Part shown: positions 40,844 through 51,359 of the stretch, piece by piece
Numbering within the stretch: the stretch's first letter is position 1
Layout of the letters: every line of letters starts with the position of its first letter
NCBI RefSeq assembly: GCF_000227135.1
Contig: NC_018258.1
Coordinates: 776,318 to 840,317, forward strand
Source of the DNA: Leishmania donovani
Taxonomy: Eukaryota > Euglenozoa > Kinetoplastea > Trypanosomatida > Trypanosomatidae
Length of the DNA stretch: 64,000 nucleotides
Direction: 5' to 3'
Position numbers and translations under genes: made by a program
Notes under the pieces: model-generated
Told to the model about the DNA's origin: nothing
Databases searched by the model: none
Seen by the model: only the letters and a program-made list of their open reading frames with translations

Positions 40844-41071
40844 TCAACACGGGTCGAAGAGGTATGAGAGACACGTGAACACCAGCACAATGCCGCAGAT
40901 CATGATGTGGACGGTGGCCCAGGCGGGGAGGCCACGATACGTAGCGCGCGGAGAGAACGTTGGGTAGGGGCTCGATCGTGGGCTGGTGAAGGTGGTGGAG
41001 CCGGTAGGCTCAAGATAGCTCACCTCCACCACTGCAGCGAGCGCCGCAACAGACACGTCCTTGACTATCAT
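40844..41071 (-). CDS. Small single-pass membrane protein, 75 aa
   Basis: A 75-residue frame from ATG 41071 (MIVKDVSVAALAAVVEVSYL) ends in a TM segment at about 46-70 (PAWATVHIMICGIVLVFTCL) followed by a very short tail SYLFDPC. Third codon positions are mostly G or C, as in the large genes, and the N-terminal Ser/Thr/Pro stretch is soluble. The size and C-terminal anchor resemble accessory subunits of mitochondrial or ER membrane complexes, but no family is recognised. The longer frame (to 41194) adds a Cys-rich leader that looks non-coding. Below 100 codons, it is easily missed in annotation. Confidence 0.65.
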   Translation of the reverse strand: MIVKDVSVAALAAVVEVSYLEPTGSTTFTSPRSSPYPTFSPRATYRGLPAWATVHIMICGIVLVFTCLSYLFDPC

Positions 41072-42440
41072 GGCGACCGACTCTTTACGCCGGTGCCGGT
41101 CTGCTTTGGTATGCGCGTGTCTCTCTGTGCAGGCGCACGACAGACAATCCAGCTCAGCACAGTTGGTGGGACAAACGATACGGAACGAGCACAAAGTCCC
41201 CCCCCCCCGGAAATAAGAAAAGGAACACCGAAGTCAACGGGGGATCCGAAGGGAGGGTAGGGGGAGGGACGGCGCACGCGCGAAAAAAAAACGAAAGGTG
41301 TTGGAACACCAACATACTGTACATCCCGCACCACTGCACACTTTACGGTATCGTCCGGACACACACACACACACATACACTCAGAGTGAGAGAGACACGA
41401 AGGTCTCGGAGTTGGAGGTGGCCGGAGCTGGACGCAAATGGGTGGGGCTGTCGAAGAGAGGGGGACCGGGGAGAGTTGTGTACCCGCCAAGCGCACTCAG
41501 ACAGATGTATGCCTAGCAGTGAAAGAAAACCTGCAAGGAGATACAGGACGAGACGCGCGCGTATGTGCACACATCCGGCTGTGCAGGAGCATGTGTGAGG
41601 GGTGCTGTGACTGTTGAGATGACAAGGCGGTGCATCGACCGTGGTGAGCACACGAGAGCCGCACTACCACAGAGGATGTGTGTCTGTGCCGCTGTAACGC
41701 GCAGACCCGTTCAGCTATGCTTCGGGTCCTGCAAGAGTCCAGTAAGGGCGAGAGAGGGATAGAGGGAAGCATGCAGGGCGGGAGAGAAAAGGAGGTGGAA
41801 GAGAGAAAAATGGAGAGGCGCAGATAAGAAGATAGAAGGTCTCGAGCCCAGATCTAAGTCGGTGAGGATATAGCGAGCATAATGATCATCGGAGACGGAT
41901 ATGAAGGTAGCGCGGAGGGCGGAGGAGTGGGGAGGGCTTTACCTCTTCACAGATTGGTGCCGCGAGTTTTCCGATAGCGGAGAGGGAGAGAGAGGAGGCA
42001 GCAAGGAGTCGTTGCTGCTGCCATAGTCTCGCGAATACCTGTCGATTGCTTGGCCAAACACAGCTCCGCGCTTGCTCGTATGGAGGGCCTGAGTGAGAAA
42101 GAGGAGACGGCCTGCGCGGACATGTACACGAGAGAGAGAGGCAGGGGAGGAAGAGGGGGGGGGATACGAGCAACACGGAAAGCTGCCACGTCACCCAGGC
42201 CACGTCTTCGGGGTTTATCTCACGTGAGCGCGCACTCACGAGCGTGCTTATATGCGTGCGTGTGTGCGTGTGTGTGTGTGGCGCAGGGGTTTAGTTAAGA
42301 AAACACTGCTTGGCGCTTCACATCTTCGTGATCGCACTGTGCCTTTAAGAAAAAGAGAAGCGAGGGTGTCATCATGAGGTTGGGGAGGGAAAGGAGGGGG
42401 GGGCAAGGGAAGGCCTGAGCACTATGCCCCTCTTGATTCG
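41072..42440. other. Spacer with poly-C and GT repeat
   Basis: The 1.4-kb spacer includes a C-run at about 41199-41208, a CA run near 41360-41376 and a GT run near 42255-42282. No gene is seen; the small frames are repeat-derived. Confidence 0.5.
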
Positions 42441-43652
42441 CTACTGCTGCTTGCACTCCTGCTGCGGAGGCTGCTGACCTACAGCACCACCACGCCCGCC
42501 GCGGCCACCAGGCGTAGCACCGCCGCCGCGCTGGCGGACGATGTTGCGGAAGTTCGATGCGCCAGCTGGCGCCTCGTCCTCGTCCTCGTCCTCTTTATCG
42601 CTGTCGCTCTCCTCGTCCTCCTCGTCCTCACTGTTTCCAAAGCCGTACTGCTCGCGGAGCTCCTTGCCGGTCTCCACCACAGCTTCGCCAGTGTAGTAGA
42701 AGATGGCGCGCGGCACCACCGCCTGCGTCAGCGCCGTCCCGACCTCGACGTCCATCTCCATCTCTTGCTCGAGGAAGTCCTCATCGTCGCCATCCTCGTC
42801 ATCATCATCGTCCGGGTTGGGCGGGGAGAAGAAGTTGAAGAAGGACTCGCACGGCTCTTCGCGCTCCACGACACGCATCTGGCCGGTCTTCTTGTTGCGC
42901 TGCTTCTTCTGCTTGACTGTCACGGTCAGGTTCTTCTTCGAGGACTTCCAGTTGATGTCGCAGCCAACTACATCTGTGATGCGCGGCTCGCCGTGGTCCT
43001 CGTCGTACTCGGTGTGGTACTCCTTCGTGAGCGTTTCATTTGTGAAGTACTCGTTGGGGGAGAAGTGGAAGACGAGACGGTCGCCCTTCTCCGGGTCACC
43101 CTCGACAAACCCGCGCTCGATGTCAGTAAGGTGCATGAGGGCGTCACGGTCCTTCTCCGTAATCATGCTGTTCACAGCCTCCGAGTTGCTCATGGCAGTC
43201 AGCCAAAACGCCGGGATGCCGCCGGACGGGCTCGCCGCCGCCTTTACCAGTGCGCTGTTCTGCTTCTCATCCACCGGATCAACAAACTTCACACCCTTTT
43301 TCGCGGGCGCAGCATCCTCCTTCTTATCCGGCTCGGTCGGCGCCGCCGTGCGACCAATGCGCTGCATCTCCTCCTCCGTGATGTCGCGTGCACCCGTGAC
43401 TATTTCCTTGCGAACAGCGAAGAGCTTCTGGTTCTCTGCGGCGCACTCGTTGGCCAGCGCCGCAATCTCGGCACGCAGGCGCTGGCGCACCTCGTAGTAC
43501 TCCTTCAGTAGACCCTGCAGCGCGTACACGCGGCGGCGCTCCGCAACTGTCATCTCCGTCATGACGGCAACCATGTCCACCTCACTGCTGCTCGCCTCCG
43601 AGGCATCACTGCCGGTGCGCGCTATCGGGTCCACGTGCACCTGAGATGGCAT
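42441..43652 (-). CDS. Nucleosome assembly protein (NAP1 family) with C-terminal CKQQ
   Basis: The 403-residue protein is a NAP-family histone chaperone that handles H2A-H2B and H3-H4 and shuttles between cytosol and nucleus. A long N-terminal dimerisation helix (about 35-75, ERRRVYALQGLLKEYYEVRQ) leads to the core: IPAFWLTAMSNSEAV, DIERGFVEGDPEKGDRLVFH, FSPNEYFTNETLTKEYHTEY, GCDINWKSSKKNLTV and CESFFNFFSPP. These are classic NAP landmarks. An acidic stretch (DDDDDEDGDDEDF) follows, then VPRAIFYYTGEAVVE and a second acidic tail. A Gly/Arg-rich end closes with ECKQQ, a CaaX-type box as in animal NAP1. The start is ATG 43652. Length is normal for the family. Confidence 0.92.
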   Translation of the reverse strand: MPSQVHVDPIARTGSDASEASSSEVDMVAVMTEMTVAERRRVYALQGLLKEYYEVRQRLRAEIAALANECAAENQKLFAVRKEIVTGARDITEEEMQRIGRTAAPTEPDKKEDAAPAKKGVKFVDPVDEKQNSALVKAAASPSGGIPAFWLTAMSNSEAVNSMITEKDRDALMHLTDIERGFVEGDPEKGDRLVFHFSPNEYFTNETLTKEYHTEYDEDHGEPRITDVVGCDINWKSSKKNLTVTVKQKKQRNKKTGQMRVVEREEPCESFFNFFSPPNPDDDDDEDGDDEDFLEQEMEMDVEVGTALTQAVVPRAIFYYTGEAVVETGKELREQYGFGNSEDEEDEESDSDKEDEDEDEAPAGASNFRNIVRQRGGGATPGGRGGRGGAVGQQPPQQECKQQ

Positions 43653-45082
43653 CGTTACCGGTGCTGAGGTGATGGGTAGGAGGCTTGGGTAGTCAAGGAA
43701 AAGGGAAAGCTGAAGCGCACAGATAAGCGATGCTGAACGGGTAGGACGAAGGAAAAAATCAAGAGAAGAAAAACAGAGCTGCAGACGAGAGAGAGAGGGG
43801 GGGCCGCACGCACACGGACGCAGTGGGAGGGGAGGTTCAAGAGAATGGAGAGAGGTGAGCGGGTGAGAATGGTGGTGGTGGTGTTGGGGGGACAGATACG
43901 ATGAGGGACATAGGCAAACCAGCTTTGTGCTGTGCGTGCAAGCAAAAGGGTATGCGGGGACGATTCAAACTGCGCTACCACTCCACCGGCGGTTGCGCAT
44001 GTCCCACCAGTATGCATCGGGAGGCCTTTTCGGGTGGCTCGGCATGTCTCGCACCGACGGGGCAAGGTGTGTGTGTGTGTGGGGAGGGTGGAGGTGAGCA
44101 AGCGTGCACACGTACTTTGTGCCATTCACCTCCCCCTCCCTTCGAGCACAGAGCCAATTTAGGCAGCAAATCAGCTTACGCGAAGCTACATGGCCCTGCT
44201 GTGATGGTGGCCGCGCCGAATAAGCGGTGGAGTGGTGGCGCGCTCCCCGTTTGGCAAACCATCATGTTCTCCGCGCAAACGGGGAGCACCTCCGATCCTT
44301 TTCTACCTCTGTGCTAATTACTCCGCAGGCGCACGTGCCCAGTACCGTCGGGATTCGCCCATGCGCGAGCGAGCGTAAGAAGCAGAGAAGGGAAGAACGG
44401 CTCCCGGCCAGCGAAGGTGAGGAGGAGGAGAGAGTGTTGTGTGTGTGCACAATAAGACATACAGCCGACTCACGTGCGCGTCCGCATTGAGGGGCCATAC
44501 CAGGAGGAAGATGCGCATGCACCAGAAGGGGAAAGAGAGAGAGGGAGGGTAAAGAATGAGCACAACACAGCGGCAAAACATGCGGTCATGGACGAGTTGG
44601 CAACACTTGAATCTCAAGAAAAGAAGATATATGCATCTAAGTATATACACGAGAAGGACGCTCTACACACCCACGCGCATAGGGGGAAAACGCAGACAAG
44701 TCGAAGGACTAGGGACGAGGTGGGGGAGAAGCAGCGGCGAATCACAGGATCATCTAGACGCCTACTAAAGATATATGTATAGAGAGAGAGAGAGCATGGA
44801 AAAGGCGAGGAAGGGTTTGGGGCGGAGAGGGGGGAGGGGGAGGGAAGGAAAGCCGATCAAGATACACAGCGCAGGGGCGTAGCATAAGAAAAGTAAGCAA
44901 GCACGACAAAGTAGACACACACACACATCAATGAGAGAGAGGAATCACAGCAACGCTGTCGATTCGCTGCCGATGCACGCACACATGCACCTCAACCGGG
45001 ACACCTAGCGGCGGGTGGGGGGAGGGCCACAGAAGAGAATAGGAGAGATACACCGATGAGATGTCCCAGAGGTATCATGTGT
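43653..45082. other. Spacer upstream of the NAP gene
   Basis: A purine-rich + strand stretch (AAAGGGAAAG, GAGAGAGAGAGGGGGG near 43790-43803) directly upstream of the NAP start offers polypyrimidine tracts for splicing. Farther right come GA and TA repeats near 44764-44795 and G-runs near 44828-44846. No gene is called. Confidence 0.5.
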
Positions 45083-45843
45083 GTGCAGGCAGACCACGTC
45101 GTACCCGTTAAAAATTCAATGCAGACGAGAAACGAAGGGCAAAAGAGGGGGCAACAGCAACGCAACAAGCGGCAGAGACTACAAGGGAAAAACCCATCGT
45201 GAGGACCGGGTAAGAGGGAGAGAGAATGGGGGCAAGGAAAAAGGTGTAGAAGGCCATCTCTCTGTTGAGGGGCTCCATCGCCATCCACTAGTCTGTGATG
45301 GGCGACCTCGCAAACTTGTTAGACGTCGCCAGGTGGGGGGGGGCCTGGCTTCTGTGCTGTGCCCCTACGGAATCGCTGTTTGCCCTTTCGATGCCTTCTC
45401 CCAAAGCGCAGGGCCCACCCTTCCCTGCCCACCATATTCTNNNNNNNNNNNNNNNNNNNNNNNNNNNNNNNNNNNNNNNNNNNNNNNNNNNNNNNNNNNN
45501 NNNNNNNNNNNNNNNNNNNNNNNNNNNNNNNNNNNNNNNGGGGGGGGGCCTGGCTTCTGTGCTGTGCCCCTACGGAATCGCTGTTTGCCCTTTCGATGCC
45601 TTCTCCCAAAGCGCAGGGCCCACCCTTCCCTGCCCACCATATTCTCTTGCCCGCCGGCTGACGTGATGGGGGTTGGCCGGGTGGCGCTGACTGGAGCTCA
45701 CACACGAGGTGGTAAAACTAGCTGCCATCCTCCCCGGCAGGAGAGAGACGAAAGAGAGCCGCCAAGCACACGCGCACACGCCCGTACATCGTTGCCGGCA
45801 GCCGCCCGGGAGAAACAGCTGAGGTGCCCCCTACAGGAGGGCA
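45083..45843. repeat. 560-bp tandem duplication, unit 1 (interrupted by a gap)
   Basis: The unit starts GTGCAGGCAGACCACGTCG and ends CTACAGGAGGGCA. It holds the gap 45441-45539; after removing the gap and the duplicated 106-bp overlap, its real length is about 556 bp. Unit 2 follows directly. The unit is non-coding by all signs. Confidence 0.8.
45441..45539. other. Assembly gap (99 N), probably false
   Basis: The 106 bp left of the gap (45335-45440) are identical to the 106 bp right of it (45540-45645), and the right contig begins exactly at the same run of nine G. The two contigs therefore overlap and the gap probably holds no missing sequence. Confidence 0.85.
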
Positions 45844-46407
45844 GTGCAGGCAGACCACGTCGTACCCGTTAAAAATTCAATGCAGACGAGAAACGAAGGG
45901 CAAAAGAGGGGGCAACAGCAACGCAACAAGCGGCAGAGACTACAAGGGAAAAACCCATCGTGAGGACCGGGTAAGAGGGAGAGAGAATGGGGGCAAGGAA
46001 AAAGGTGTAGAAGGCCATCTCTCTGTTGAGGGGCTCCATCGCCATCCACTAGTCTGTGATGGGCGACCTCGCAAACTTGTTAGACGTCGCCAGGTGGGGG
46101 GAGGGGGGGGGGCCTGGCTTCTGTGCTGTGCCCCTACGGAATCGCTGTTTGCCCTTTCGATGCCTTCTCCCAAAGCGCAGGGCCCACCCTTCCCTGCCCA
46201 CCATATTCTCTTGCCCGCCGGCTGACGTGATGGGGGTTGGCCGGGTGGCGCTGACTGGAGCTCACACACGAGGTGGTAAAACTAGCTGCCATCCTCCCCG
46301 GCAGGAGAGAGACGAAAGAGAGCCGCCAAGCACACGCGCACACGCCCGTACATCGTTGCCGGCAGCCGCCCGGGAGAAACAGCTGAGGTGCCCCCTACAG
46401 GAGGGCA
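45844..46407. repeat. 560-bp tandem duplication, unit 2
   Basis: The unit repeats unit 1 base for base by eye, except in the G-run near 46095-46110, where it reads GGGGGGAGGGGGGGGG instead of nine G. Length is 564 bp. Flanks differ on both sides, so this is a real tandem duplication or an assembly duplication broken at a poly-G. Confidence 0.8.
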
Positions 46408-46973
46408 CAGCGCTTTCGCAATGGGAAGGAGAGGATTCAAAACCCATCAAACTCCGTGGCTTAAGTGTGGGAGATGAGCTGGACACAAGACATATGCCTG
46501 CACCTATAATAACAGCTGATCAGCCCTCTGGGCACTATCCCGGCGACACGAGCGTTTTTCTCAGTGCGATCTCATCGCACGAGCTGCAGGAGAGGGGGAC
46601 AAGAGGGAGGGCAGGAGAAGCGATAGCCACCACCATTCAACGCTCTTGGGTACATCTATACCGTAATGCGTCGGCCTTCGTGCACACATTGCAGACAGCG
46701 GCATCTGAGAGGGAGGGAAAGGCAGAGGAGAGTGAGACTTATGCGGGATGCCGCAGGGATGTTGAGGGTGTTTGCTGGGAAGAAGAAAGAGAAAAAAAGC
46801 AGAAGTGACGCACAGACTGCACGAAGGCAGCCATGCGAGGACTTTCCGATATACTGTATTAGAACACAAAATAGAGAGAGATCACACAGACCCCCCGCCC
46901 TACACACACACGCACAAGCATACAAAGAGATAAAGGAGAGCATCAACAGAAATGAGGATGAGCTACTCAAGCA
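46408..46973. other. Single-copy spacer, then left side of a duplicated contig end
   Basis: 46408-46589 is unique in the window and has no gene. 46590-46973 is repeated at 47073-47456 across the gap. Frames here are short and purine-biased. Confidence 0.6.
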
Positions 46974-47072
46974 NNNNNNNNNNNNNNNNNNNNNNNNNNN
47001 NNNNNNNNNNNNNNNNNNNNNNNNNNNNNNNNNNNNNNNNNNNNNNNNNNNNNNNNNNNNNNNNNNNNNNNN
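46974..47072. other. Assembly gap (99 N), probably false
   Basis: The 384 bp to the left (46590-46973) are identical by eye to the 384 bp to the right (47073-47456). The contigs overlap and should probably be merged, which would remove 483 bp from the coordinate system. Confidence 0.85.
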
Positions 47073-50000
47073 GAGAGGGGGACAAGAGGGAGGGCAGGAG
47101 AAGCGATAGCCACCACCATTCAACGCTCTTGGGTACATCTATACCGTAATGCGTCGGCCTTCGTGCACACATTGCAGACAGCGGCATCTGAGAGGGAGGG
47201 AAAGGCAGAGGAGAGTGAGACTTATGCGGGATGCCGCAGGGATGTTGAGGGTGTTTGCTGGGAAGAAGAAAGAGAAAAAAAGCAGAAGTGACGCACAGAC
47301 TGCACGAAGGCAGCCATGCGAGGACTTTCCGATATACTGTATTAGAACACAAAATAGAGAGAGATCACACAGACCCCCCGCCCTACACACACACGCACAA
47401 GCATACAAAGAGATAAAGGAGAGCATCAACAGAAATGAGGATGAGCTACTCAAGCAGGAAGGAAAAGAAGCGGGCGCTACCGTCCTCATGCACTTCTATG
47501 GGCGTACCGAGAAAGGTGGGGAGGAAATATAGAGGGGGCGGGGATGAGGGAGGGGTGCAGAGGTGGTGAGGCCGCTGCGTTGCGCAGGGGCAACACAGTT
47601 CACCGTGGGCTCACACGAAAAGACACAGTTGCGCGGTTATGCATGGATGCTTGTGTGCGGGTGACGCAAGAGTGTGCGTGGGCTTGCAGCATTTCTCCCT
47701 GCTCGACCTCCCTCCACCCACCACCGACATACCATGGTCGCACACCTCACATCCACACCTACACTTTTACACGGCCAAGTGCTCTTAATGACAGCCGTTG
47801 TTGGGACGAGCAGGGCGGAGGGCAAGTAGAGAGAAAAGGAAAGCATGAAGATCAACACATAGAAGGGATAGTAGCTGTGAAGCAACGCCACAGACACACA
47901 CAAGCATTCCGCGTCGAGAAACAAAGGCGAAAGGAAAAGAAGACGCCGCACGTGTACGGGGCATAAGCATAGTCATTCATGTGACACACCCCTCCACCTC
48001 CATCAAAGGCGGCGACGAGGTGGTTGCTACACTGTCGAGTGAGAACGACAGCGTGGCGTGAAAAGCACCCGGAATTGGAAGGGAGGGAATTACCAGATGC
48101 GGTGGGCTCCTCTGCTGTGCCACTCGTCCCACTTCATTCTTCTCTCTCCGCGGTTCTAGAATGTGCCACGGAAACCAACAGGTTATGAGAGGTGCCACAA
48201 CACAACCCCAGCGCTGCGGCCGCACAAGGGGGTGGGGTGTACACTGACAGAAGGAGAATGAGAAACAGACGGGGGGGTGGCAACCAACAGCAGCCACGGA
48301 CGCGTTGGAACATTCGAAAAAGAGGCACGAGATGAGTACGGGCTCAGGGAGGACCATCCCACCTACAATAAGAGGCAAAGGGAAAAGAGTAGGACGTCAC
48401 GCCGTGAACCACCCTCACTCGACAGGTAAGCGCGAACAACTGAAGAGAAAACGAGGCAATGGAGGAGGAGGAGGAGGAGGGGGGCACACGGTGTACAACA
48501 CGCCGATAGATGCGCGCATAGCACACACAATAAAGAAAAAACGAAGCAAACAAGGACGGCGACAACAACAAAAAAACAGATATGAACAATAGCAGGAGAG
48601 CGGTGCAAAAAGGGGACCCTTTTTTGATTCCTCCACCCACCTCCACCCATGTTTTTCCTATATGTACACATATATATATGTGTGCGTGTGTGCTGTAATA
48701 TTACTGGGCATGCACGTAGAGCCGTGTGATGATCACGGAAGGCAGGGGGAGGGAGGGAGGGGCTGTACATGAGGAATGGGATGTAAGCTATAAGGGAGAC
48801 GAACATACAAGGCACAGAAACCAAACACACCCACCCACACACACACGAAGACACAGAGAGAGGATGGGCCGTGGCAGACTTCACTACAACAAATGGAAGA
48901 GATCCGAGGGCCCCCATCATTCCTGAGTATGTGTGGGCTATATATCGAGACAGACAGGAGGATAGAGAGTGAGAATGGGCCTGCAGGGGCGTATGCGTGC
49001 GCACGCGTGCTAGCTGTCCCAACCGGCACTTCAAAACAGTAACGGCAACAACAAAAAACGAAAAAAAAAACAGTATCCTTATGCGCGAGCATGTCTTTCG
49101 CTGCTTGTTCTCACGATCCCTGCTAGGCCACAGCACGGGCGTGAGCGTGTATGTGTGTCGCCCTCCATTTTGTAGACATCAAGCATTCTTCTCTGCACCC
49201 ACAACCACTAAGGAGAGCGTGAGAACAAAACAGAAAAATTCACTTGGGCCATGACAGAGAAGAGTCCGGGATCTGCTCAAAGACAGAAGCGAGAAAAGCA
49301 GAAGAGTCGCAAATTTAGTCATTAGTGGCGGAGGGTGGGTGGGGGTGGGGTGAGCGACGCATGTCAGCTTGCGTATGTGTGCGCACCTTTGTACGATGCC
49401 TTCATGTTCCATTACTTCGCATCCGTCTCGTCTGCCGCTCGCGTGTGTGCATGCGAGCACTTCCGCTTCTTCGCCAGCGTGAGAAAGGAAGAAGAGATAC
49501 ACCGAGGCCATTGAGCGAGTCAGCACGTTTGCCTCCATCGATCCAACATCGGGCATGCGTGCGGGCGAGAGTGCGGGACCGCCTGCCCTTCCAGCTTCCG
49601 GTCGCTCCGGATGGAGACATGAAGGGGGTCGTGTGTGTGCAGCTTATTCTGTAGACACGGGCAGCGGAAAGAACGAGAGAGAGGGGGCCACAAGGTCACT
49701 GCGGCCCATTCGCAGCCACAACGTAAACGCGAAGGAACACTCGCGGGCAGAGCAAAGAGCGCTCCTCCACTGGTCAACGAAAAGAGAGGCCCCAGCGCGT
49801 CCCCCGACATCGTCGCACCCCTGTGCACCGAGAAAAGCGTGCATGCGATGCACACAAAGAAGAGCTGAGTGGCTCGCCCTCCGCATGGACCGGTACACTC
49901 GCTCGCTGGCGTGGGACGGAGGAGAGGAGGGGCGAAGAGTGAGTCCGCAGCACTCCCTGTCCAAGGAGCGCCTTCACGGTAGTACACATAGATATGCAGA

Positions 50001-50468
50001 TGTAGGTGAGGGTGGATGGGGGTGGGGTACACATCAGAGAACGGAAACAGAGAAACCAAGAATAAAAAGCCGACATGAAAAAGCAAGTAAAACACAGCAG
50101 AAGATTCCGAGTGCAGAGAGGGAACGTGGAAGGCAAGGCAGAAATCAGAGGTGGCGACGGGACAGGATCAGTGGCGAGGACCGATCAAGGCGTCAGACGA
50201 TCACATTCGAATAGGACTGGGAGAACACAAAGAGAGAGGGAGGGAGAGCGAGATAAGATAGGGGAAGGGCGCGTTTAAAGGAAGACACGTTCCTTTCTGA
50301 TTCATCTCTCCACCTCCTTCTTGTGACAAAAAAAGAGCAAATCAAGGGATGCACTCGATACATAGACACCAGGAGTTGTAAAAACGCGCAAGGACGAACA
50401 CAGGCACGGGCACTCGCTCTGTCCTTTGTAGGGAGCATGCGTATGAGTGTCTGTGCCTGTGAGCGCAC
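47073..50468. other. Gene-free spacer of 3.4 kb
   Basis: After the overlap (to 47456) the sequence is a purine-rich spacer with GT, GA and TA runs, for example TATATATATG near 48670-48680 and a GGA run near 48463-48484. The longest frames (such as 49555-50214 on the + strand) lack coding bias. It probably contains a long 3' UTR of the gene at 50469. Confidence 0.5.
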
Positions 50469-51359
50469 TCATATGTACGGGACAGGCTGGCCGTAGACCT
50501 CTTCAGACAGCGTGCGCCGGTGAAGCAACGCCGCGCGGCGGTCGGCGCGCTGCTCAGCCGTCAGCAGTAGGGGGTCTTGCGCAAGATCTTGGTATGTGAA
50601 AGGCACCCCGGGATGCGGGAAGGTGACAGTTGGCGCCGTAGTGGGCGACAACGCTTTTTTGGAGGTGGCCTTGTCCTTCTTGTACTTCGGGATACTCTCG
50701 CCGCTGTGGCTCTCCGACAGCTCGTCTAGCGTCATGGTAGCCTGCACGACAGCGGGGACTACCACTCCGGTCGGAACCGCGTTGATGCGCTTCTGCAGGA
50801 CGCTCATGCGGTAATTGAAGACGCTGCGGATGTACTCAGCTTGGGGGATGGCGCGCGTGCAAAGGCCAGCCACGATGTTCGCTACATTGGCATGCACAGC
50901 CGGCGCGGCGACAGCTGCAACGGTGGGACTCGCCTTTTCCATCTGCTCCCAATCGCCATCGTTCAGAAGATTTGACGCCAGCTCATTCATCCTTACCAGA
51001 ACCGGTGCGTGAGGGCTGCCGCGCTGCCTGCGCAGGTACTCACGCTGCTGCATGCGCATTGCATTCACCTCTTTCCTGGTCCAGGTGAAGTCGAACACGT
51101 CGCCGCGTGGACGGTCGACTTTGGCACTCGCTTCACGGTCGGCGCTCACACAGGCATCCGCATTCTCCGCGGCCAGTTCGTTTTCGCCGCAGCTGGCGAG
51201 GAAGTCTGCTCGACGAACCAGCGAGCGCCGAGTCTCGTCCGCCTGGCGGTAGAGACGATGTATCGGCGGCGGAAGCACAACCACCTCCTTGGCTGCACGC
51301 TCTGCCATGAACGGGACCATGATGCTGCTGCGGCGCAAGAAGCGGCGGATAGCCGACAT
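50469..51359 (-). CDS. Hypothetical basic protein, possibly mitochondrial
   Basis: I do not recognise this protein. From ATG 51359 it has 296 residues and begins MSAIRRFLRRSSIMVPFMAE, an Arg-rich amphipathic start suggestive of mitochondrial import. It is helical and charged (RLYRQADETRRSLVRRADFL near 30; FDFTWTRKEVNAMRMQQREY near 85), has an Ala/Val-rich middle, and ends with a Pro-rich then basic tail (TAEQRADRRAALLHRRTLSE; GQPVPYI). This style resembles kinetoplastid mitoribosome-associated proteins but no family is evident. The frame is open farther upstream, and ATG 51596 would give 375 residues with a Thr/Ser/Pro-rich leader. I favour 51359 because the extra part looks like translated 5' UTR. 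Confidence 0.65.
   Translation of the reverse strand: MSAIRRFLRRSSIMVPFMAERAAKEVVVLPPPIHRLYRQADETRRSLVRRADFLASCGENELAAENADACVSADREASAKVDRPRGDVFDFTWTRKEVNAMRMQQREYLRRQRGSPHAPVLVRMNELASNLLNDGDWEQMEKASPTVAAVAAPAVHANVANIVAGLCTRAIPQAEYIRSVFNYRMSVLQKRINAVPTGVVVPAVVQATMTLDELSESHSGESIPKYKKDKATSKKALSPTTAPTVTFPHPGVPFTYQDLAQDPLLLTAEQRADRRAALLHRRTLSEEVYGQPVPYI

Noticed and set aside
45081..45872. 263-codon + strand frame across the gap at 45441
   Set aside because: It depends on the N run and on the duplicated contig overlap; no coding bias.
49555..50214. 219-codon open frame on the + strand
   Set aside because: It is Arg/Glu/Gly-rich from GA-rich spacer, antisense to the transcription unit, and shows no domain.
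50193..50468. In-frame open stretch of about 90 codons after the stop of the 50469 gene
   Set aside because: Composition is that of spacer (Ser/Leu/Phe/Arg from pyrimidine-rich strand). It is used only as a control for the 33386 readthrough idea.
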